This document shows, piece by piece, positions 58,711 to 64,000 of a stretch of DNA of 64,000 bases. The notes under the pieces were generated by a model. It ran no database searches and was not told the DNA's origin. It saw only the letters and a program-made list of their open reading frames with translations. Where the stretch lies: assembly GCA_944388175.1 (NCBI GenBank), contig CALXHR010000009.1, forward strand, positions 1 to 64,000. Direction: 5' to 3'. Each line of letters opens with the position of its first letter. Position 1 is the first letter of the stretch. A program made the position numbers and the translations under genes. Origin of the DNA: an uncultured Gemmiger sp. (GTDB lineage Bacteria; Bacillota; Clostridia; Oscillospirales; Ruminococcaceae).

Positions 58711-58963
58711 GGGTCTGCGCGCATTTTTTGCGTTCTTTTTTTCGCAGCTGCGCACAGTTGTGGCCGCCGGCGCTGCGCGCCACTACATCTTGTTTGCCAA
58801 ACTTTTCCGGGGATTTCGCAAAGCGGGATAAAATTTTCCCTACTTTATTATAATAGGGCATTGTTTTGCACGGTATTTTGTGCTATACTGTATGCAGTGT
58901 ATTTGCGCCCTTGCGGTTCCGTAGGGCGCGATTTTTAACAGGAAGTGGGGAATATCGTTCGAC
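58711..58963. other. dnaA upstream region, candidate part of oriC
   Basis: It contains an AT-rich segment (GATAAAATTTTCCCTACTTTATTATAATAG, split here as GATAAAATTTTCCC and ACTTTATTATAATAG, about 58828-58857) suitable for unwinding. I find no exact TTATCCACA box. The gene order on both sides makes this and 60930-61290 the expected bipartite origin. Confidence 0.55.
58861..58889 (+). promoter_or_regulatory. promoter of dnaA
   Basis: TTGTTT, 17 bp, TATACT, 75 bp before the ATG. Confidence 0.7.
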
Positions 58964-60295
58964 ATGGATTCTATCAACGACGTATTGGAAGCGGCCAAAG
59001 AGTATTGCCGCGACCATACCTCTGACGCAACTTTTGAGTATTACATCAAGCCCATCAAGGCCGTCAGCTTTGAAAATTCCAACACCGTCACGCTGGAGAT
59101 CCGCAACGCCTTCACGATGGGCATCGTGGCGGACCGCTACACCGCGCTGCTGAAAGACGCGTTCAAGTCGGTGCTGGGGTTTGATGTGGAAGTCGCGTTC
59201 GTGACGCCGAAACAGGAAGAGGAAGAAGAAAAGATCATCGGCGAGCAGGCGCTCAAAGAGCTGCGCGAACGGCAGCTGCCCAGCGGCCGGTACGCTTTCA
59301 CGTTTGAAAACTTCATCAAGGGCCCGTCCAACCAGTTCGCCTATGCGGCGGCGCAGGCGGTGGCGGCCAACCCCTCGGGCGCGTACAACCCGCTGTTCAT
59401 CTACGGGCCGTCGGGCCTGGGCAAGACGCACCTGCTCAACGCCATCCAGGTCGAGATCAAGAAAAACCACCCCGACTACAACATCGTCTACGTCGACTGC
59501 GAGATGTTCACCAACGAGATCATCACCGCCGTCAAGACCGCGACGACCGAGCAGTTCCGCCAGAAATACCGCGAAGCGGACGTGCTGCTGATCGACGACA
59601 TCCAGTTTCTGGCCGGCAAGGAGAGCACGCAGGAGGAGTTTTTCCACACCTTCAACACGCTGCACAACGACGGGCGGCAGATTGTGATCGCGTCGGACCG
59701 CCCCGCCAAGGAGATCAAAAGCCTTGAGGAGCGCCTGCGCACCCGGTTTGAGTGGGGCCTGACCGCCGACATTCAACCGCCGGATTTTGAGACCCGCGTC
59801 GCCATCGTCAAGCGCAAGGCCGAGTTGTTGAGCCTGGATTTGCCCGACGACGTGGCCGAGTATATCGCCAACCACCTCAAGCAGAACATCCGCCAGCTGG
59901 AGGGCGCGGTCAAAAAGCTTAACGCCTATTACATGCTGGAGGGCATCGCCCCCTGCATCGGCGTGACAACAACCGCCATCAAGGATACCCTCAACGACAG
60001 CCAGCCCATCCCGGTGACGATTGAGAAAATCCTCAACGAAGTGGCGCGCACCTACAACGTCATGCCGGCGGATATCCGCGGCAAAAAGCGCAACGCCAAC
60101 GTCAGCGCCGCGCGGCAGATGACGATGTACATCATCCGCGAAGTGACGGGCATGAGCATGGAAGCCATTGGGCAGGAGTTCCAGCGCGACCATTCGACGG
60201 TGGTGTATTCCATCAAGACGATGGCCGACAACATCGCCCGCGACCAGCACCTCAAAGAGACCTGCAGCGATATCATCAAAAACGTGCGGACGTGA
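58964..60295 (+). CDS. dnaA: chromosomal replication initiator protein
   Basis: This encodes 443 residues. Domain I is at about 1-80, with a short acidic domain II (EEEEEK). The AAA+ domain III has Walker A GPSGLGKT (148-155), Walker B VLLIDDIQFL and the sensor and arginine-finger region RLRTRFEWGL. DNA-binding domain IV ends in IGQEFQRDHSTVVYSI. The usual signature is FGGRDHTTVxHA; here the two glycines before Arg-Asp-His are replaced by Gln and one residue is missing, a change seen in some clostridial lineages, which might shift box preference. AGGAAGTGGGGA lies before the ATG. Confidence 0.98.
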   Translation: MDSINDVLEAAKEYCRDHTSDATFEYYIKPIKAVSFENSNTVTLEIRNAFTMGIVADRYTALLKDAFKSVLGFDVEVAFVTPKQEEEEEKIIGEQALKELRERQLPSGRYAFTFENFIKGPSNQFAYAAAQAVAANPSGAYNPLFIYGPSGLGKTHLLNAIQVEIKKNHPDYNIVYVDCEMFTNEIITAVKTATTEQFRQKYREADVLLIDDIQFLAGKESTQEEFFHTFNTLHNDGRQIVIASDRPAKEIKSLEERLRTRFEWGLTADIQPPDFETRVAIVKRKAELLSLDLPDDVAEYIANHLKQNIRQLEGAVKKLNAYYMLEGIAPCIGVTTTAIKDTLNDSQPIPVTIEKILNEVARTYNVMPADIRGKKRNANVSAARQMTMYIIREVTGMSMEAIGQEFQRDHSTVVYSIKTMADNIARDQHLKETCSDIIKNVRT

Positions 60296-60302
60296 GAAGG
60301 GT

Positions 60303-60490
60303 GCGGCGGGCGTGAACGCCCGCCCTACAGAGTGGTGGAAACGGCCGTGTTTCCAGCGAACCCCGCGCAGCGCAAACCCCTGCCGGGCCGCATATATGCG
60401 GCCCCTACGCATGAGAGTATCGCGTACACAAGCCGTGGAACGGTCGGCGGCCGTATCGTTCCACGGGCCGCATGCATGCGGCCCCTACAA
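60303..60490. repeat. REP island M
   Basis: Three reverse units ending near 60330, 60411 and 60489, spaced 78-81 bp, directly after dnaA. Confidence 0.85.
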
Positions 60491-60514
60491 ACCGACCGGA
60501 AAGAGGATGTTTAT

Positions 60515-60898
60515 TGGGCAAACATCCGGTATCCGCCAGGTTTGCCCGCCTGCGAATGCGGGCGGGGTTTCAGAACGGGAGCCCGGATGAGCCGTACCGG
60601 CAGGAAAGAAACGGTATTGTAACAGAGAGCATTCGCCTTGTGAGAAAGGTAAACCGTCTCGGGCGACCCCCTTAGAGCCCCGGGGTTTCCAAAGGGGCCC
60701 GCAGGCCCCTTTGGCCGTGCCCCGCGCCCCGGAATTAGCGGCGGCTTTTTCGCTTCCTTTTTGGCCGGACAAAAAGGAAGGGACAATGGCAAGCGAAGGA
60801 ACCAAATCTGGTAGAGCCGGGCCGGGAGTATCAACGTTACCCAAAAACGTTCTCATAAGGCAGACGTCCACGGCGGGGTCAAGACCCCGCCCTACAAT
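60515..60898 (-). repeat. long dispersed repeat, copy 5 (short form, inverted) and a REP unit
   Basis: Reverse complement of copies 3 and 4 (about 60530-60866), followed by a reverse REP unit ending at 60898. It lies inside the dnaA-dnaN interval. Confidence 0.85.
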
Positions 60899-60929
60899 GC
60901 GTGATATACGCCATACAAACCGTAAACAG

Positions 60930-61290
60930 GCGGTAGGGCCACCTTCTTAAAACACAAAAATCTTTCCACCACATTTTCCCTTTTCAACAGCCTGTTTTCC
61001 CCGGCGGGGGTTCAAAACGCGGGTTTTACACTTTGTCCACTGTTTCTTCCACCGCCCCGGCGGCAAAACCCAACGCCGTTTCCGGCAGCCGCGGTGCGGG
61101 GCGCGGCAGTTTTCCCCCGTTTCCACCGCCCCTACTACGACTACGATCAAAGTTATTAGTTTCTGCACACAAAACCGAAAAAACAGAAGCGCCTTTACCC
61201 CAAACCAGGGCGGTTCTGTTAAAAAAATACACCCCTGGTTGTTTTACACGGTCAAACCCCTTACCAAAGACCGGGAAAGGACCTTCTTTT
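60930..61290. other. dnaN upstream region, candidate DnaA-box cluster of oriC
   Basis: TTTCCACC occurs at 60963 and 61120, TTCCACC at 61047 and TTGTCCACT at 61033. These approximate but do not match TTATCCACA. An AT-rich stretch (61145-61230) adjoins. No gene is visible before dnaN. Confidence 0.45.
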
Positions 61291-62400
61291 ATGAAATTTG
61301 AATGCGAAAAAACGTTGCTGGCTTCGGCCATTGAGGGCGTGTCCCGCGCCATCACCAACCGCTCGGCCATCCCCGTGCTGGAGGGCGTCTACCTGAAAGC
61401 CGAGGGCTTCAACCTGACGCTGACCGGCTACGATATGGAGATGGGCATCACCACCACCATCGAGTGCAACGTCCTGGTGCCCGGCGAGACCGTGCTGGAA
61501 GCCAAGTTGCTGCTCTCGCTGGTCAGCCGCATGCCGGCGGGCGATGTGCGCATCGAGCTGACCGACGACGGCCAGGCTGTCATCAGCGGCGGCGTGGCGG
61601 AGTTTGAGATCCCCACCCTCAACGCGTCGGACTACCCCAGCCTGCCGGTGACCGGCGCCGACAATACGATGACCATCCCCACCAGCATGATGCGGGAACT
61701 CATCGAAAAGACCATCTACGCCGTCAGCCAGGACGACAAGAAACCCGCCCACACCGGCGAGTTGTTCGTCATTGAGCCGGGCAGCCTGACCATCGTGGCG
61801 CTGGACGGGTACCGGCTGGCCATCATCCAGCGCGACGTCGAGTGCACGCGCGATATCCGCATTATTATTCCGGCCAAGACGCTGCAGGAACTGCTCAAGA
61901 TTCTGGGCGGGCCGGACGACCCCGTCAAGATCGACGCCAACCGCCGCTACGTCGTGTTCACGACCAACGGCTACACGATCATGAGCCGGCTGATCGAGGG
62001 GGATTTCCTCAACTATGAGGGCGTGCTGCCCAAAGAGAAAAAGACCCGCGTGACGGTGGACTGCCGCAGCTTTATCAACACCATCGAGCGGTGCAGCCTG
62101 ATTATTACCGAGCGGCTGAAAAACCCGCTGCGCATCACCTTTGAGGAGGACAAGATCACCGTGCGCTGCCAGACCCCGCTGGGCAAGGTTGTGGACGAGC
62201 TGGAACCCGTCGCCATGACCGGCGACAAGGTGGAGATCGGTTTCAACAACCGGTACCTGCTGGACGCGCTGCGCTACTCGAAATGCGAGCGCATGGTGCT
62301 GGAGATCAACGGGCCGTTGAGCCCCGTCAAGCTGCTGCCGGAGGAAGGCAAGGACTTTATCTACCTGGTGCTGCCGGTGCGCTTTAAAAACGAGGTCTGA
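61291..62400 (+). CDS. dnaN: DNA polymerase III subunit beta (sliding clamp)
   Basis: This encodes 369 residues forming three repeats of the clamp fold. The N terminus MKFECEKTLLASAIEGVSRA and the C-terminal ending FIYLVLPVRF (the family normally ends in xPMRL/V) are characteristic. ATG 61291 was chosen because AAAGGA precedes it; the longer in-frame reading from 61033 runs through the origin region. It is followed at 3 bp by the S4 gene. Confidence 0.97.
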   Translation: MKFECEKTLLASAIEGVSRAITNRSAIPVLEGVYLKAEGFNLTLTGYDMEMGITTTIECNVLVPGETVLEAKLLLSLVSRMPAGDVRIELTDDGQAVISGGVAEFEIPTLNASDYPSLPVTGADNTMTIPTSMMRELIEKTIYAVSQDDKKPAHTGELFVIEPGSLTIVALDGYRLAIIQRDVECTRDIRIIIPAKTLQELLKILGGPDDPVKIDANRRYVVFTTNGYTIMSRLIEGDFLNYEGVLPKEKKTRVTVDCRSFINTIERCSLIITERLKNPLRITFEEDKITVRCQTPLGKVVDELEPVAMTGDKVEIGFNNRYLLDALRYSKCERMVLEINGPLSPVKLLPEEGKDFIYLVLPVRFKNEV

Positions 62401-62403
62401 CGC

Positions 62404-62619
62404 ATGGAAAAAATCCGCATCCATACCGAGTTCATCAAACTCGACGCGCTGCTGAAATTCGCCGGCCTGTGCGAGACCGGCGGCGAAGCCAAGGAACTGA
62501 TCCAGGGCGGCGCGGTACAGGTCAACGGCGAAGTGTGCACGATGCGCGGGCGCAAATGCCGCGCCGGCGACGTCGTGGAACTGGACGGGCAGGCCGTACA
62601 GGTCGCGGAGGGCGCGTAA
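62404..62619 (+). CDS. yaaA: S4 domain protein YaaA (RlbA)
   Basis: This encodes 71 residues, a single S4 RNA-binding domain ([20 protein letters not shown], then [15 protein letters not shown]). It is conserved between dnaN and recF in Firmicutes and implicated in ribosome assembly. The stop overlaps the recF start (TAATG). Confidence 0.92.
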   Translation: MEKIRIHTEFIKLDALLKFAGLCETGGEAKELIQGGAVQVNGEVCTMRGRKCRAGDVVELDGQAVQVAEGA

Positions 62620-63719
62620 TGCGGCTGACCCGCCTGGAACTGACCGACCACCGCAACATCGCCCACGCCGTGCTGGAACCTGACCCGCACTTAACGGTGC
62701 TGTGCGGCCCCAACGGCCAGGGCAAGACCAACCTGCTGGAAGCCGTCTGGCTGCTGACCGGCGGCAAGAGTTTCCGCGGCGCTAAAGACGCCGAGCTGAT
62801 CCGCCGCGGGGCGGAGTTCTCGGTGCTGGAAGGCAGCTTTGAGAGCGGCGGCAGCGAAAAAGAGATCCGGCTGACCGTGGGCGCCAAAGGCAGCGCGCGG
62901 CCCGGGCGCACCGCCAAACTCAACGGCGCCGACGTCGGCCGCGCGGCCGCGCTGGCGGGCAATTTCCAGGCCGTTGTGTTTGAGCCCGACCTGCTGGCGC
63001 TCGTCAAGGGCGGGCCGGAAGGGCGGCGGCGGTTTTTGGATTCCGCTTTGTGCCAGGTCTACCGGCCCTACCTGGTGGCGCTGCGGCGGTATATGCGGCT
63101 GGTGGCGCAGAAAAACGCGCTGCTGAAAGCCTATGAGATCACCCCCAACGCCGCGCTGCTGCTGGACGCCTACAACGAGCAGCTGGCCGGGTACGGCGGG
63201 CAGATCATGGCGCACCGGCAGCGGTTTTGCGACGCGCTGGCGCCGCTGGCCGCGCGCAACTACGCGGAACTTTCCCACGGGGCCGAAACGTTTGTGCTGC
63301 GCTACCAGTGCGGCGCCGAAGCGCCCACCGCCGACGCGCTGGCCGAAAAGCTGGCGGCGGTGCGCGGCAGCGAGCTGCGCGCGGGGTTCTGCCTGGCAGG
63401 CCCCCACCGCGAGGACCTGGACCTGCAGCTGGACGGCCAGCCAGCCCGCGTGTTTGGCAGCCAGGGCCAGCAGCGCAGCTGTGTGCTGGCGATGAAGCTG
63501 GCCGAAGCCACCGTGGTGGGCGAACTGTTTGGCGAGCACCCGGTGCTGCTGCTGGACGACGTGCTGAGCGAGCTGGACGACGAGCGCCAGACCTATTTGC
63601 TGACGCGCATGGGCGAGCACCAGACTCTGGTGACAACCTGCGACACGGCGGCCTTTGCGCGTACCAGCGGCAAGATCGTCTACGTAAAGGGCGGGCAGGC
63701 GGCCGACACGCCGCTGTAA
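62619..63719 (+). CDS. recF: DNA replication/repair ATPase RecF
   Basis: This encodes 366 residues. It is an SMC-like ATPase that helps load RecA at gaps. Walker A GPNGQGKT (30-37), the signature loop FGSQGQQRS, and Walker B HPVLLLDDVLSELD are complete. The start is fixed by the overlap with the S4 gene. Confidence 0.96.
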   Translation: MRLTRLELTDHRNIAHAVLEPDPHLTVLCGPNGQGKTNLLEAVWLLTGGKSFRGAKDAELIRRGAEFSVLEGSFESGGSEKEIRLTVGAKGSARPGRTAKLNGADVGRAAALAGNFQAVVFEPDLLALVKGGPEGRRRFLDSALCQVYRPYLVALRRYMRLVAQKNALLKAYEITPNAALLLDAYNEQLAGYGGQIMAHRQRFCDALAPLAARNYAELSHGAETFVLRYQCGAEAPTADALAEKLAAVRGSELRAGFCLAGPHREDLDLQLDGQPARVFGSQGQQRSCVLAMKLAEATVVGELFGEHPVLLLDDVLSELDDERQTYLLTRMGEHQTLVTTCDTAAFARTSGKIVYVKGGQAADTPL

Positions 63720-63729
63720 GGAAATGTAC

Positions 63730-63785
63730 GTAGGGGGGCGCAACCCCCGCGCGGCCCGCGGGCGGGCGGTGCACGCCGCCGTAAG
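63730..63785. repeat. degenerate REP-like unit between recF and remB
   Basis: ACGTAGGGGGGCGCAACCCC resembles the left arm of a REP unit but the palindrome is imperfect; a second GC-rich inverted pair follows. Confidence 0.4.
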
Positions 63786-63810
63786 ACCCATACGAGGGGG
63801 AGGGGACGGC

Positions 63811-64000
63811 ATGTATTTCCACGCCGGGCAGGATTTTGTGCTGAACACCCGCGATGTGCTGGGCGTCTTTGACCTGGACACCGCGGGCGCGTCGCGCCGG
63901 ACCGAAGCGTATTTCCGCAGCGCCGAAGCCGAAGGCGCAGTGGCCGATCTGTGCGCGCCGGGTACGCTGCCCAAGAGTTTTCTTGTGACGGATTTCGCCG
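63811..64000 (+). CDS. remB: RemB/YaaB family protein (DUF370), partial
   Basis: The first 63 codons are present and the gene runs out of the window. MYFHAGQDFVLNTRDVLGVF and the pattern LPKSFLVTD match the extracellular matrix regulatory protein family found after recF in Firmicutes, a small DNA-binding regulator. GAGGGGGAGGGG precedes the ATG. Confidence 0.85.
   Translation, partial: MYFHAGQDFVLNTRDVLGVFDLDTAGASRRTEAYFRSAEAEGAVADLCAPGTLPKSFLVTDFA

Noticed and set aside
58711..58963. Classical DnaA boxes upstream of dnaA
   Set aside because: No TTATCCACA or single-mismatch cluster was found by eye; only the AT-rich segment supports origin function there.

Overview
The window reads as chromosome from a GC-rich, anaerobic Gram-positive gut bacterium of the Oscillospiraceae/Ruminococcaceae type (Faecalibacterium, Gemmiger and Subdoligranulum are the relatives I would test first). 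The evidence is a one-chain pyruvate:ferredoxin oxidoreductase, the Firmicute origin order rpmH<-dnaA->dnaN->S4->recF->remB, sortase-B pili, hexuronate catabolism, Shine-Dalgarno sites close to AAAGGAGG, and very high GC broken by AT-rich intergenic patches. The genus is inferred from style and not proven.

Layout. 1-2660: the integrase end of an integrative element abutting tRNA-Arg(CCG), with two tyrosine recombinases and a 29-codon membrane peptide of toxin-like design; a broken second tRNA-Arg lies just outside. 3275-5291: a DUF368 (polyprenyl-phosphate transporter family) gene divergent from an alpha/beta hydrolase. 5811-14101: a complete pilus locus in which a VWA tip adhesin, a small coiled-coil protein and a SipA-like signal peptidase lacking its catalytic residues form one overlapping operon, followed by the major pilin, a class B sortase and an LPQTG minor pilin; a ten-G tract sits in the operon's promoter region. 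14780-23240: a DUF6311-like membrane protein, nifJ and an LTA-synthase-like sulfatase. 23451-28491: a second hydrolase, tRNA-Ile2, a RhuM gene between direct repeats, a lipoprotein and a GHL10 glycosidase-like protein. 28539-32800: a MacB-type ABC exporter with a secreted partner. 33160-41641: trmO, an AraC regulator divergent from uxuB-uxuA, rsmI, a phosphodiesterase and birA. 41884-45438: a CorC/CNNM transporter preceded by a promoter, a 23-codon acidic/proline leader ORF and a terminator, then mnmG. 46148-53935: two tRNAs, a patatin, aroD, mnmE, a YgjP-type peptidase, a flippase, a nitroreductase and a SLOG/HTH divergent pair. 55114-64000: the replication-origin cluster jag, yidC, yidD, rnpA, rpmH (leftward) and dnaA, dnaN, S4, recF, remB (rightward).

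Between operons lie repeat islands built from palindromic REP units that begin TGTAGGG and recur about every 78-80 bp, usually converging on an 82-84 bp MITE-like core (five copies). A longer non-coding repeat is present five times in two size classes, including a near-identical inverted pair that brackets uxuA and rsmI. These repeats coincide with breaks in gene order that is normally conserved: mnmE and mnmG are separated from jag and from each other, and yidC is separated from yidD.

The observations I rate highest are the leader-peptide attenuator upstream of corC, which could be a magnesium sensor working with the opposite sign to MgtL; the probable phase-variable promoter of the pilus operon; and the periodic REP arrays. 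All three are sequence-based proposals that have not been tested.
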